From positions 3,100,001-3,164,000 of the forward strand of contig CP148265.1 of the NCBI GenBank assembly GCA_045345765.1: DNA of 64,000 nt. The letters are read 5' to 3'. Numbering within the stretch: position 1 is the first letter of the stretch; every line of letters starts with the position of its first letter. The position numbers and the translations under genes are program-made. Below the pieces are notes generated by a model that was not told the origin of the DNA, did no database searches, and saw only the letters and a program-made list of their open reading frames with translations. Positions 27,101 to 35,915 of this stretch are shown in pieces. The DNA comes from JAOARY01 sp045345765. GTDB lineage: Bacteria > Bacillota > Clostridia > Peptostreptococcales > Peptostreptococcaceae.

Positions 27101-28216
27101 TAGTAGATTTTCTGAATTTAAATAATCCAATGTAAGTTTTGATTTAAGACTTTCTATATCAGCAGATATAAATACTATTATTCTATCAGTCATAAAAAAA
27201 TTAAGAATTGTCTTTAATATTCGATCATGTCCATTATTACAAAGATCCATATCGTCAAAAAACATATATATACAAGTATTATTTTCTTTGCTTATATGTT
27301 CTTTAAAATCAATAAGTTGCTCTATGAAATCTTTGAATTTTTTAATAATGCATGCATCTGAATACAATACTTCTGTAATATCATCCATATATTTATCAAT
27401 ACTCTCAAACCCTTTTTCTCTTACAAGTTCTTCATATTCTTCTCTTCTTTTTATATACATACGTTGAAGTTTATTAAATTTATCTTTTACTGGATTTGAT
27501 AAAGAATCACAATTGGTGGTTTTTTGTTCATTTTTATCGTTCAAATGTTTGTAATACTCTTGTTTTTCCGATTTGCTAAAATTTTTCCAAATTTCGCCTA
27601 CTTCTTCTTCATGTTTTTTTAAATATCCAATCATAAACCCAAGCAAATCATTTTGATCAAATATTTCAGGTTTTACAATATCAATTATGATATCATTTTC
27701 AAAATTAATTTTACATTGCATATTTTTAATTGTATTATTTGTTAATATCCCTGTATTAATAGGACATTTTTTTATACATTCTATAGTTTTTATTAATTCA
27801 CAATTGCTTTTAAAGTTACAATTTATACAGTATGTCTCTTCGTTGCTTCCATTCGTAATTCTAATATTCGCATTATTACCATCTAATATTTTCAAGAAAG
27901 TATAATCATTAACCATTTTATCGAAATCTTCATTTTTTTGTTTTTCCATTAATTTTAATTTTTCTATTATATATTTTACCGTCTTTAGAACTGATGTCTT
28001 TCCAGAACCACGTTCTCCGATAATTGATATAACATTATCTTTATTTGTTTCTTCACTATTTAAATTTTTATAAGCACAATTTCCAATGTCTTTTTTATAA
28101 TTTAATTTTTGATTACTTATAAATTTAAATATTTTATCAACATCTTTCAATATTGATTTAATACCCTCTTCATTTAACACCTTTGAACCAATTTTAATAT
28201 ACTCTTTATTATCCAT
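24107..28216 (-). CDS. RdrA-like giant P-loop ATPase (copy 1) with cysteine cluster
   Basis: 1,369 aa. Walker A ISIIGERGSGKTSVLKT at about 63-79 and Walker B IYMFFDDMDLC near 317-327, then IVFISADIES. It is a paralogue of the 1,268-aa ATPase with the same N-terminal ATPase core and a long, helical, Lys/Asn-rich remainder. Unlike the paralogue it has a cysteine-rich insertion between Walker A and B (about residues 127-155: CINC, then single Cys, then C-x3-C), a possible zinc or Fe-S site. It is preceded by the only sizeable gap in the operon (122 bp) and followed 3 bp later by the second TIGR03986-like RAMP. It may drive assembly or remodelling of a large defence complex, as RdrA does with RdrB. 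Confidence 0.78.
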   Translation of the reverse strand: MDNKEYIKIGSKVLNEEGIKSILKDVDKIFKFISNQKLNYKKDIGNCAYKNLNSEETNKDNVISIIGERGSGKTSVLKTVKYIIEKLKLMEKQKNEDFDKMVNDYTFLKILDGNNANIRITNGSNEETYCINCNFKSNCELIKTIECIKKCPINTGILTNNTIKNMQCKINFENDIIIDIVKPEIFDQNDLLGFMIGYLKKHEEEVGEIWKNFSKSEKQEYYKHLNDKNEQKTTNCDSLSNPVKDKFNKLQRMYIKRREEYEELVREKGFESIDKYMDDITEVLYSDACIIKKFKDFIEQLIDFKEHISKENNTCIYMFFDDMDLCNNGHDRILKTILNFFMTDRIIVFISADIESLKSKLTLDYLNSENLLRRELLDIDFGNASQVEYSNYKKSVMKRYNTLAIDFINKIMSPKNRYYLSKLNKDKIINFQSNENKDKGGIGFFEKINSLVKIVNLETEKKDQKNNFLNNNSEFIDAYSFIFPNKPRGMINIYSALLELSSELSLMKRNDSEKYYKEIYYDSKLMLLDNFFGIIINSNNDYLDYKNILENNRINDFNADFDYDYIYQIFKDKLEEIELKLKKKHNFENKEETTLTNEYKEEKIQIVKNTMQIFILFIFFENLKAKIVSGKDFHNDSEYIAKNMKIKTYLKEIINSINTTKFKESEFDIINDQMDIKDILRIYSLMFDKLYTMTNQNSLDLYLDILKNIDYENNKEKMKTKIKDNNIKSEDENNKTKDNKTNVEELLKIYSIELFSEDIIWFEKIMNYILLKQGDTIDIILKDITPYVEVLGNNELYQLKNKLKHNDYKDVDNKEAANLYLETINLFINKDTNETKNIEFLLNEQNDDIKIILNLLVAVYNLRKKYNSNDADVNRLREIFHNSGFKVNEDLINKKIKNEGQYDYYEYNIIHNNTDKNIKDLLKNITNLNSNVENIFDCFYKYISDEIGFYLYDFSHLSKSILKENNKRQIEDFDRENINNIKILIKKQFDNNKIQNNLLNVNTFTEKNIDILFESIQLNINKIEILEKIINMSTNYIDNITPYEYQNKQYNELMELFRDSQDSSLDIDKTKEENRYLIYCQLKETIEYSIWILNNIYIDIENILDELSKRAVFRLNGLFDLFKENKEKLKDYLEDLKRKSNDIFAGFKEYELIENENSKINNILDKDSYYNKFNENKISNNFKDLYVFLNRKSTSKEDLNNEENRDIINKLYNYRAKVQPFINRVVYDEKNEYIKIFDEIIKNKDVQMKAKLLKFIKDIRYKLISSGYVETEYREILNELELLTKEDSYYIKSLIEDLMKQYEVTVDEFDISYFENLTQLLYWIRIYVDKNRSQDKYMNTNYVDFIKSYIDKVDDTSKIATFYNTRVGV

Positions 28217-28241
28217 AGAAAAGTTTCACCTTTCATATTGT

Positions 28242-28336
28242 GATAAGAGGTTGTTTAATAAACAAATTCCATATAGTACACCATTTAAAAAATTCAAATA
28301 ATGTAATGAATTTTTTTTTACAACAACCTCTTTTTT
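28242..28336 (+). repeat. Hairpin-forming intra-operon spacer
   Basis: AAGAGGTTGTT (28245-28255) pairs with AACAACCTCTT (28322-28332) across about 66 nt. A T run follows on the + strand only, so it is not a terminator for the operon itself. It occupies the one long gap of the operon and may block antisense transcription or shape mRNA processing. Confidence 0.45.
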
Positions 28337-28338
28337 AT

Positions 28339-30870
28339 CTATTCCTCTATATTTTTCCTATAAATCAGTAAGTCTATAATACTTCTTCTAACAGTTGATA
28401 ATACTGAAGCATAACTATAAGTATAGCCTTCTTTTGTAAGATTTAACCTAACATTTTTATCATTAAAGTATAAATAAGCAACTTTTTTAAAAGCCATTGT
28501 GTTGTTAATTCTATTTTCTTCTCTTTCTCCATCCAAATTATTAAATAAAATAAGATCATATGAATTGTATCTTATTCTATTCAAATCTTGGATTAATATA
28601 TATTCAACCCTTTTGAAATCCTTAATAGCTTTTCGTAACTTCTCTTCATCTTCCCTGCTATTTGAAATTACATATATATTAGAATTAAATAATATATCTT
28701 CTTCAGGCGAAAGAATCCTATTTTCATTTTTGCCTAATTCTAATAATTTCTTTAATCCTTCCAATTCATATTTTAAATCAGTTTGTTTCTTTAGATTTTC
28801 ATCTACTCTTTGGTTCATCATAGGAAGAACTTTTCTGTCTTTAAAATCTTTTAAATTCATATAATTATATTTTTCGAAATCTTTTTCTTTTATTATCTTT
28901 GATTTACTTTCATATAATGCCCATAAAGTTGTATTGTTCTCAGAACTAAATTGTAATTTATATGTTTCTTTTGAGTTTATATCATTGAATTTATTAACAA
29001 ACTCTTGCTTGAAGTTTTCTATTGTTTTTTCTAATAATACCTTTTTTTCATTTAATCCTATATTTTCTTTAGGCTCTACAAATTTAAAAAATTTAAGAAA
29101 TCTATCTTTAGTATAATCATATTTAAATTCATAACTATCAAAATCACCATCAAAATGAATATCATCAATATTTAATTCCACTTGACCAAAACCAAAAGGT
29201 TTACCTTGACCTATATTTTCTCTTCCATCTTCAAAAGGTCTTATAGAATATAAAAGTAATCCTAATTCATCTTTAGTAAGGTTTTTGAAGTGAATTTTAC
29301 TTTTAAATACCAGATTATTATCATTCGAACTCATCAAAGCATTTATTCTTGTTTTTATTTTCATGTTAATCTTTGCTTTTTGGTCTAAATGTTTATCAGC
29401 TTCATATATCTTTTCTTTTAGCCAATAGAATTTATATCCTCTTAATTTAAAATCTATATCATTATAAGTTTTTAGCCTATTGATATCATCATCTGTGCCT
29501 TTATCCCTATTTAATTTATTTATATTATAATTTTCTTGATTTATATACATTTGAAATGCTGTTATTTTAGGATTTGATAAGATTTTATAATAGTTATTTT
29601 CTTTATGACAATCTTTTGATTCATTTTCTAATCGAGCATTTTCAAAATAAACTCTTCCTTTATATGATTTTTTATTATTATAGCTTAATTCTTTATTGGT
29701 GAATCCATAAATTGCATTAGCATAATCAATCTTTTTATAATCATGATTATAGATATCTATACCATCTAAAATAGAATATTTAAAAGGTAATTTCATATAT
29801 GGTGTAAAACCAATTGCACTAACAAATTTATTATTATTGTATTCGCTAAGCTTATAAAATACAGGTACTTTAACATCCTGTTTTAGATTTTTTAAATCTA
29901 TATTTGAATTTGTATTGTAATTAAACGGCATATACTTATCTTTATTCTTTTGCTGATATAATACATTCATAGAAAAATTATCAATTACATCATTTGAAAC
30001 CTCTATACGTTCAGAACTTTCCTTAAATACAAGATAGTGATTTTGTTTATTTCCCATTGAAGAACTATTCATAAGCATTCCAAAATCTTTTTTATCATTT
30101 TCTCTGATTTGTATGTCTGATAGATGATTTTTGGAATCAATACTATAATCAACATAAGCAAAATAAGGCTTATAATGATTATTTTGATAATCTTTTAAAA
30201 TTCGACCTATTTCTTTTTGTTTCTGAAATTTTTGGATTCTTTTATTTTGTTTAATATCATTAATATCACCCCAAGGTGTATCTTCTTCAAACATAAACAT
30301 GTCATGATATTTATTATCATTTATTTTATTTCTTAAAAATACTTCTGGAACTTGTTTAAAACTATTTCCATAATCATCTTCATTTGCTTTTATTATTTCA
30401 TATTTATTAGAACTTGTTCTAATTAAATAACCAGCTTTAACAAAGTCAGTAATCTTTGCTTTCCTAACTCTTTGAAATTCTTCTTTCAATAACTCTTCAT
30501 ATTCATTTCGAATTTTTTTGGATTTGTCAGCCAAACCTCTAAACCATAATTCTTGATCTTCTATAAATTCAGGATAAGAATGAGATAATATCTCGCTATT
30601 TGTTCTTATTCTACCTCTTAATGTACTTCCTGGTATCACATATTCGTCATTTATATTAAAGAAATTTGGATTATCTTGATTTCCATCACTTATAAATAAA
30701 GGTGTAATACATTTTATTGAATAATCAATAACTCCTGTTAGTAAATTATTATCAAATCTTATGTTATGATTTGGTAAATTATCAAAGCTATCATATCTAT
30801 ATACTACTTGTTTTGGAAACGGAATAAAATTATAAGGAGATGTTGCATAACGTGTATAATCATTACTCAA
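28339..30870 (-). CDS. TIGR03986-like RAMP protein fused to a Rossmann-like domain (copy 1)
   Basis: 843 aa, TTG start 7 nt after GGAGGG. N-terminal SPYNFIPFPKQVVYRYD, GVIDYSIKCITPLFISDG and YVIPGSTLRGRIRTNSEIL mark the TIGR03986 RAMP family; the glycine-rich loop ENIGQGKPFGFGQVELN is near residue 575. After a helical linker, residues 729-843 form an extra domain (SNIYVISNSREDEEKLR through SIIDLLIYRKN) that is found as a separate protein beside the other RAMP copy. The RAMP part probably sits on a guide or target RNA. The extra domain may bind a ligand or dock the ATPase encoded next in the operon. Neither role is shown by sequence alone. Confidence 0.82.
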   Translation of the reverse strand: MSNDYTRYATSPYNFIPFPKQVVYRYDSFDNLPNHNIRFDNNLLTGVIDYSIKCITPLFISDGNQDNPNFFNINDEYVIPGSTLRGRIRTNSEILSHSYPEFIEDQELWFRGLADKSKKIRNEYEELLKEEFQRVRKAKITDFVKAGYLIRTSSNKYEIIKANEDDYGNSFKQVPEVFLRNKINDNKYHDMFMFEEDTPWGDINDIKQNKRIQKFQKQKEIGRILKDYQNNHYKPYFAYVDYSIDSKNHLSDIQIRENDKKDFGMLMNSSSMGNKQNHYLVFKESSERIEVSNDVIDNFSMNVLYQQKNKDKYMPFNYNTNSNIDLKNLKQDVKVPVFYKLSEYNNNKFVSAIGFTPYMKLPFKYSILDGIDIYNHDYKKIDYANAIYGFTNKELSYNNKKSYKGRVYFENARLENESKDCHKENNYYKILSNPKITAFQMYINQENYNINKLNRDKGTDDDINRLKTYNDIDFKLRGYKFYWLKEKIYEADKHLDQKAKINMKIKTRINALMSSNDNNLVFKSKIHFKNLTKDELGLLLYSIRPFEDGRENIGQGKPFGFGQVELNIDDIHFDGDFDSYEFKYDYTKDRFLKFFKFVEPKENIGLNEKKVLLEKTIENFKQEFVNKFNDINSKETYKLQFSSENNTTLWALYESKSKIIKEKDFEKYNYMNLKDFKDRKVLPMMNQRVDENLKKQTDLKYELEGLKKLLELGKNENRILSPEEDILFNSNIYVISNSREDEEKLRKAIKDFKRVEYILIQDLNRIRYNSYDLILFNNLDGEREENRINNTMAFKKVAYLYFNDKNVRLNLTKEGYTYSYASVLSTVRRSIIDLLIYRKNIEE

Positions 30871-30887
30871 AGTATATCCCTCCTTTC

Positions 30888-31592
30888 TTATTGTTTTTCA
30901 TTATCTTTGTCTTCTTTATCTTCATATTGACGTTTATCTCTATATAGCCTATTCATAATTGAATCTATGACAAAAGCTTGACCATCATCATCATAATGCA
31001 ATATATGTTTAAGCTCTAATAATATCTTAGATTTTTTATCTTTTTTTTCTATGATGAAATCAGAATGATTTTTGAATTTATGTTTTCTAAGAACTTGTTG
31101 TTCTTTTACAAAATATATTTCTTCTTCTTTTTTATTTTCATCTTTTTCTTCCATTTCTTCTATTTTTTTAGCAATACTTTTTTTATCTATTTTTTTTATA
31201 TTTACTGTGTCTCTATTCAAAAATATTCTTAATTCTTTATCATCTTCACTTAAGATATCTTTTTGTTCTTTATCAATTTCTTTATTTTTATTGTGAAAAA
31301 ATCTAATTTCAATAATATCTAATATATCTTTTCCTAATATATCTTTGATATTATTATTTTCTTCACTATTTTTAGTATTATCATTAGCATCAATAAACTC
31401 TTTTATTTTTTGTAATTCTACAATTTCTAAATACTCAAATGAATTTATATATGCATATTTAAATTCATCATAGATATTACATTCATTTTGTAAACCATTT
31501 ATTAAATCTTCTATTTTGGTATTCTCTAATTTCTCAATTAAATTACTAATAGAATCACCCTCTAAATTTGTTTCAAAAGATAATTTATTCAA
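30888..31592 (-). CDS. TIGR03984-like small CRISPR-associated protein
   Basis: About 234 aa. It shows YAYINSFEYLEI, IIEIRFFHNKNKEI with KELRIFLNRDT, and a conserved-looking end LKHILHYDDDGQAFVIDSIM. This pattern (EaRlF then ELrlwR, then a D-x-x-GQA-x-x-D-S-R-like end) is what I remember for the family TIGR03984, which tends to accompany TIGR03986 RAMPs. A lysine/glutamate-rich insertion sits at about 130-170. It could be the small or accessory subunit of the complex. The start is ambiguous: TTG at 31592 is 6 nt after AGGTG, while a GTG at 31601 lies inside that signal. Confidence 0.6.
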   Translation of the reverse strand: MNKLSFETNLEGDSISNLIEKLENTKIEDLINGLQNECNIYDEFKYAYINSFEYLEIVELQKIKEFIDANDNTKNSEENNNIKDILGKDILDIIEIRFFHNKNKEIDKEQKDILSEDDKELRIFLNRDTVNIKKIDKKSIAKKIEEMEEKDENKKEEEIYFVKEQQVLRKHKFKNHSDFIIEKKDKKSKILLELKHILHYDDDGQAFVIDSIMNRLYRDKRQYEDKEDKDNEKQ

Positions 31593-31609
31593 TTTACTCA
31601 CCTACTTTC

Positions 31610-33274
31610 TTAATTATTAACTATACTTTGTATTATTTTACTAAATTCATCTTCTGCATCTTTATTATTACTACTTTGTTCTTCGAAATAATATATATAA
31701 TCATTTTTGTGTTTTGTAATTTTTAACGATACAGGATTTATAAAACCATATCCAACATTAGCACCAGAACCAATTGTTATTTTATTATTCGCAAGATCTC
31801 TTAATGCCATTAATATATATCCTTTTGCAATTTCATTTGCATTATTATCTATTTTTATTCTTATTTTTGGTTTATTATCATAATCCTTAGGTATAATAAC
31901 AAGCTGTTCATTAAATAATGTTCCATTCATAGCTCCACCAGTAAATCTATCAATCTTTATTCTAGGTTTTGTAAATATTATTGGAATATTAGATTTGACA
32001 CTACTTATATCTTCTGCCATCCTATAATTATCAAATTCTATATCTTCGAATTTTGCTTTTCCTTTGATATTAATATTTTCTGAAATTTCATCTACTGATC
32101 CACCAAATATATAAGTTATAATATCATCATATATATTTGCTATATCATAGTTATTATCTTGTTTTAATCTTTTAAGTGATTCATTTACACTATTAATTTG
32201 ATTTCTAAGTATTCCTTTAATAGAAGATGACGGTATTATATAATTATCATTTTCTTTATATGAAGGTGTTACTGTTTTACCATTTATTTTTTTAGGATTT
32301 GAACTTTTTATCATCATTCCATCTTCGCAATAAAACTCTAATTCAAATATCATCATATTATCATCAGTATCCAAATCAACCGATAACGGTTTATAATCTT
32401 CACTATCTTCACTATCTTTTAATTTGTTGAAGTTAATTTCTATTTCACCTGATAATAAATTTTCTTGATCTGATAAATATTTTGATAAAACTTCTCTTTT
32501 TTCTTCTTTTTTCAGTTTTTCATTATTATCATCATAATCAAAATTAAATTCATAAAAATAAGATTCCCCATTGAACTTTCCGCAACCAAAGTTAGTCTTA
32601 GCACCTACTGAAATACTCTCATTTGTTAATTTATATATAAATAAGGACAAGTATTTATCTGTTAATTTATATATAGCTTCATCATTATCATTGTTATTTT
32701 TATTTTGTTCATTATTGTCATTATCGAATTTCCTTAAATCTATAAAACTAATAAATTTTAAACCTTTTGCTAATTTATATTGTTCAAATAAACTTCCAGC
32801 TTCTGTAGTGCCTGTTTTTTCATCCATTTTTGTGTGTGTTCTATTTAAATAATCCTTACCTTCTAATTCTTTAGTAGAATAAAAATCATAAAAATAAACC
32901 GTCGAATTTTTTTTGTTTATATTAACCAATTCTTTATCTATAATATTTTTGTCGCCAATAGATATAAACTCCGATTGTTCTATAGTCTGAAATACTGGTC
33001 TTTTATTTATATAATTTAGGTTATCTGTGATATATTCGTGATATACTGCTTTATAAACCTCTTGTATTTCTCTTATTACTTTTGAATCCTTTTCATTTTT
33101 AAGTATTTCAATAAGAAATGATCTAAATAATCCAGCTATACTACTTCCTTGTATCAACGCTTTCTTATCTCTAGTTAATAATCCTTCAATTCCATCTTCT
33201 CCAGTTCCAACTATTAACGGAGATACGTTTTTCATTTTTATAATATATCTTTTTACTTTATTTTGATAACTCAT
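31610..33274 (-). CDS. Double RAMP (Cas7-like, Csm3/Cmr4-type) protein
   Basis: 554 aa with two Cas7-like RAMP units. Unit 1: SPLIVGTGEDGIEGLLTRD then ALIQGSSIAGLFRSFL, with glycine-rich loop VGAKTNFGCGKFNG near 225. Unit 2: YIIPSSSIKGILRNQINS near 350, RIDRFTGGAMNGTLFNEQ (written KIDRFTGG) near 440, loop IGSGANVGYGFINP near 505. The RFTGGA..G.LF motif is typical of Csm3/Cmr4-like backbone subunits. In that family an Asp in a loop before the PGSS motif cleaves target RNA; Asp31/Asp36-region candidates exist in unit 1 but need a structure-based alignment. Spacing to neighbours is 8-16 nt. Confidence 0.82.
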   Translation of the reverse strand: MSYQNKVKRYIIKMKNVSPLIVGTGEDGIEGLLTRDKKALIQGSSIAGLFRSFLIEILKNEKDSKVIREIQEVYKAVYHEYITDNLNYINKRPVFQTIEQSEFISIGDKNIIDKELVNINKKNSTVYFYDFYSTKELEGKDYLNRTHTKMDEKTGTTEAGSLFEQYKLAKGLKFISFIDLRKFDNDNNEQNKNNNDNDEAIYKLTDKYLSLFIYKLTNESISVGAKTNFGCGKFNGESYFYEFNFDYDDNNEKLKKEEKREVLSKYLSDQENLLSGEIEINFNKLKDSEDSEDYKPLSVDLDTDDNMMIFELEFYCEDGMMIKSSNPKKINGKTVTPSYKENDNYIIPSSSIKGILRNQINSVNESLKRLKQDNNYDIANIYDDIITYIFGGSVDEISENINIKGKAKFEDIEFDNYRMAEDISSVKSNIPIIFTKPRIKIDRFTGGAMNGTLFNEQLVIIPKDYDNKPKIRIKIDNNANEIAKGYILMALRDLANNKITIGSGANVGYGFINPVSLKITKHKNDYIYYFEEQSSNNKDAEDEFSKIIQSIVNN

Positions 33275-33290
33275 TTATATCACCACCTTT

Positions 33291-35894
33291 TTAATTCATT
33301 ATTCTTATTTTGTAATAAAGCATTTCTTTAGCTAGTTTTAGTTCATACAATTCTTTATTTCTATTAGTTATTGAAAATAAATCAATTATAGCTTTTGTTT
33401 TTTCAAGAAATTCAATAACTTCTTTTTCTTTTACAGAATCCTTAATTATTTCAATATTTTCTTCTTTTGTTTGTGAATGTTTTCTATTTTTGAAATCTTT
33501 TATTTTAAACCCTTCAAATATTTCATAATTAAGAAGATCCCTTTTTGTTTCTCCTCTATCAAAGTTCCTAGTCAATTCACTTCCATCTTTAAGAAATCCT
33601 CTTATTTCTTCTATTGCTATTACTGGCTGTCCATCTTCTTTTTTTATACTATTTTCATCTTCAAATATAGCTTTAGTTAATGTATTTAAAAATTGATTTA
33701 ATTGATTTTTTGTTGCTTTGTTTTTATTATCTTTATCATCATTTTGTTTATTTATAATTTTTGCTACTGTTTTTTCTATTGCTAAGTCTATATATGCATC
33801 TACAAATAGTTTTTTATTTTTAATATTTTCAATTTTAATATTATTATTTTTATCATCTTTAGAATCTTTATCTTTATCTATTTTATTAAAATTTGTATAA
33901 TTTACAAAATCATTAAATTTCATAATACAATCCGAATCCATAAAACAAGGATTTATTAAAGTAAGACCAAAACCATCTTCTTTTCTATCTCCCAGCGAAA
34001 GTATATTTTTATCAAAGGCTTCATTTTCTAATTGATTATTAGCATTTTCATTCGTAATAATTCTTAAACAACTTCCATTTTCAACAGCTGCTAGTGAAGG
34101 TGTACTTGATTGCCATTTTGTATTAAATCCTTTTGCAATAGTTTTATTTATAGACGATATTATTATAGTTTTATTTTTATCATTATCTTTTTGATTCTCA
34201 GTTTCTCCAAAATCTTTAACTTGAGAAATATCTAAAGTAATATTATTATACTTATCTCTTAACAATGTATCTGTAAAGTAAAATAAATCCAAACAACTTT
34301 CATTTTTATTATTCATGCTTTTTTTATCACTTATTTTCATGAAATTCAACTTGTCTTCTAAATTCTCTACATATTCCAAATTAGTTATTCTTACTTTTCC
34401 ATAACCAGAGTTCCTAGATCCACCTATATACATAGTACCTTTCTTAAAAACAGCTTCAATTTTTTCAATTAAAAAATTGGATTCTTTAATGTCATCATGA
34501 TTTTTACTATCATTTAATAGTTTGCCAATATCTATAAAACCATAAAAACTTTGATCTTCTTCTAACGCTTCATATCTGTAGATATTTTCAAAATGTTCTC
34601 TTTTAGTATGGTGTATTTTATAAGTAGTTTTTGTATCAAAAGATAATAAATAATTATATTCATCATAGAAACATTTATTATCTATATTTATATTTTTATC
34701 TTTTTTTTCAATTTCTTTTTTTATTTCATTTTTTTTTGCTATATCCAAATAACAAGAAAACTTCCCTTTACTAAGACCATGAACAAAAGGTTCTTTTTCT
34801 CTTTTTATACTTTCTTGATACTTTAGCTTGAATCCTTCTTTTATTGACTCAATATTACTAATCTTTTCACTATCTAAGTTTAAATATCTTTTTATATTTG
34901 TATTTTTAGTTACATCTTTCGTTGTAACATATATATTTGGAGTTGGGAATGAATACAATTTTATATTTTCTAGCGAATCTATACCTTCAAATAACTGGAC
35001 TAAAGGATAACAATTATAAAAATATATATTTTTAAGTAAATCTCTTTTTTGTGAATGATTAAGTTTATTACCGTCTTCGTTATTATTTAATATACTATTT
35101 ATAACAAAACCTCTAATAGCAGATCCACTTATATATTTTTTTGTTTCCTCATAGTCATATTGTGCATTACTCGTTGCTATTTTAACGGGTTCGTCAAGTT
35201 TTAATTCATAAAATAAATATTTTACTTCTTCATTTTTCAAAGAATTAAATTTAGTCTCTTCAACTTCTTCATTTGGACTTTTCAAAGTTATTTTAACTAA
35301 GCCTTTTCCCCTACTTTTATTTACACCTACTTGAGTTAATGATTTTAATAAGAGTTCTAAATTATCAATATCATCTGTAGCTAATACTTTTTTTGTTTCT
35401 ATATAGCCTTCAAATATAGCCCCTTTTTTTATTACTCTAGTGACTCTTAAGCTTTTATCTTTTGCTACCCCATCTTCATCCATCTTTGTACTTGTAATAT
35501 CATCCATCAAATAAATCTCTATAAATCTTTTTAAATCTTTCTTTTTTAATGTTTTTCCATATTTATTTTCAAATAAAGATTTTATATTTTTCTTTAGTTC
35601 CTCATTCAACGTTATATTACTGAATTTAAATTCTCCATCATTTTCTTTTGAATAAATATTCTCATTCTTGTATCCAGCAATACCAAATTTTTTATTCAAA
35701 AACTCATCGCCCAAGATACCTTTTAAATATCTTTCATAAGATTCTCTTAAAAACCCTTTAAATGTTTTTCCGTGCAAATAAGGAAATCCATCACTATCTC
35801 TTAATACTTCTGTATTAACTACACCATTTTTAGATTCTCCACTTCCAAATGTAGTATCTGAAAGAAGTTCCATCTCAAACTTGTGTCTATACAT
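33291..35894 (-). CDS. Multi-domain RAMP (fused Cas7-like) protein
   Basis: About 867 aa. Unit 1: FEMELLSDTTFGSGESKNGV, LRDSDGFPYLHGKTFKGFLR, loop LTQVGVNKSRGKGLVKI near 200. Unit 2: KYISGSAIRGFVINSIL near 260 and loop MYIGGSRNSGYGKVRI near 490. A later segment, INKTIAKGFNTKWQSSTPS with LSLGDRKEDGFGLTLINP near 650, looks like a further degenerate RAMP unit. Single-chain fusion of several Cas7-like units is a trend in derived type III systems such as III-D/III-E. The ATG at 35894, seven nt after GGAGG, is a better start than the ATG at 35900, which is only 1 nt away. It is translated 15-21 nt after the Cas10-like gene. Confidence 0.8.
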   Translation of the reverse strand: MYRHKFEMELLSDTTFGSGESKNGVVNTEVLRDSDGFPYLHGKTFKGFLRESYERYLKGILGDEFLNKKFGIAGYKNENIYSKENDGEFKFSNITLNEELKKNIKSLFENKYGKTLKKKDLKRFIEIYLMDDITSTKMDEDGVAKDKSLRVTRVIKKGAIFEGYIETKKVLATDDIDNLELLLKSLTQVGVNKSRGKGLVKITLKSPNEEVEETKFNSLKNEEVKYLFYELKLDEPVKIATSNAQYDYEETKKYISGSAIRGFVINSILNNNEDGNKLNHSQKRDLLKNIYFYNCYPLVQLFEGIDSLENIKLYSFPTPNIYVTTKDVTKNTNIKRYLNLDSEKISNIESIKEGFKLKYQESIKREKEPFVHGLSKGKFSCYLDIAKKNEIKKEIEKKDKNINIDNKCFYDEYNYLLSFDTKTTYKIHHTKREHFENIYRYEALEEDQSFYGFIDIGKLLNDSKNHDDIKESNFLIEKIEAVFKKGTMYIGGSRNSGYGKVRITNLEYVENLEDKLNFMKISDKKSMNNKNESCLDLFYFTDTLLRDKYNNITLDISQVKDFGETENQKDNDKNKTIIISSINKTIAKGFNTKWQSSTPSLAAVENGSCLRIITNENANNQLENEAFDKNILSLGDRKEDGFGLTLINPCFMDSDCIMKFNDFVNYTNFNKIDKDKDSKDDKNNNIKIENIKNKKLFVDAYIDLAIEKTVAKIINKQNDDKDNKNKATKNQLNQFLNTLTKAIFEDENSIKKEDGQPVIAIEEIRGFLKDGSELTRNFDRGETKRDLLNYEIFEGFKIKDFKNRKHSQTKEENIEIIKDSVKEKEVIEFLEKTKAIIDLFSITNRNKELYELKLAKEMLYYKIRIMN

Positions 35895-35915
35895 ATACAT
35901 ACCTCCCTTTCAGAC

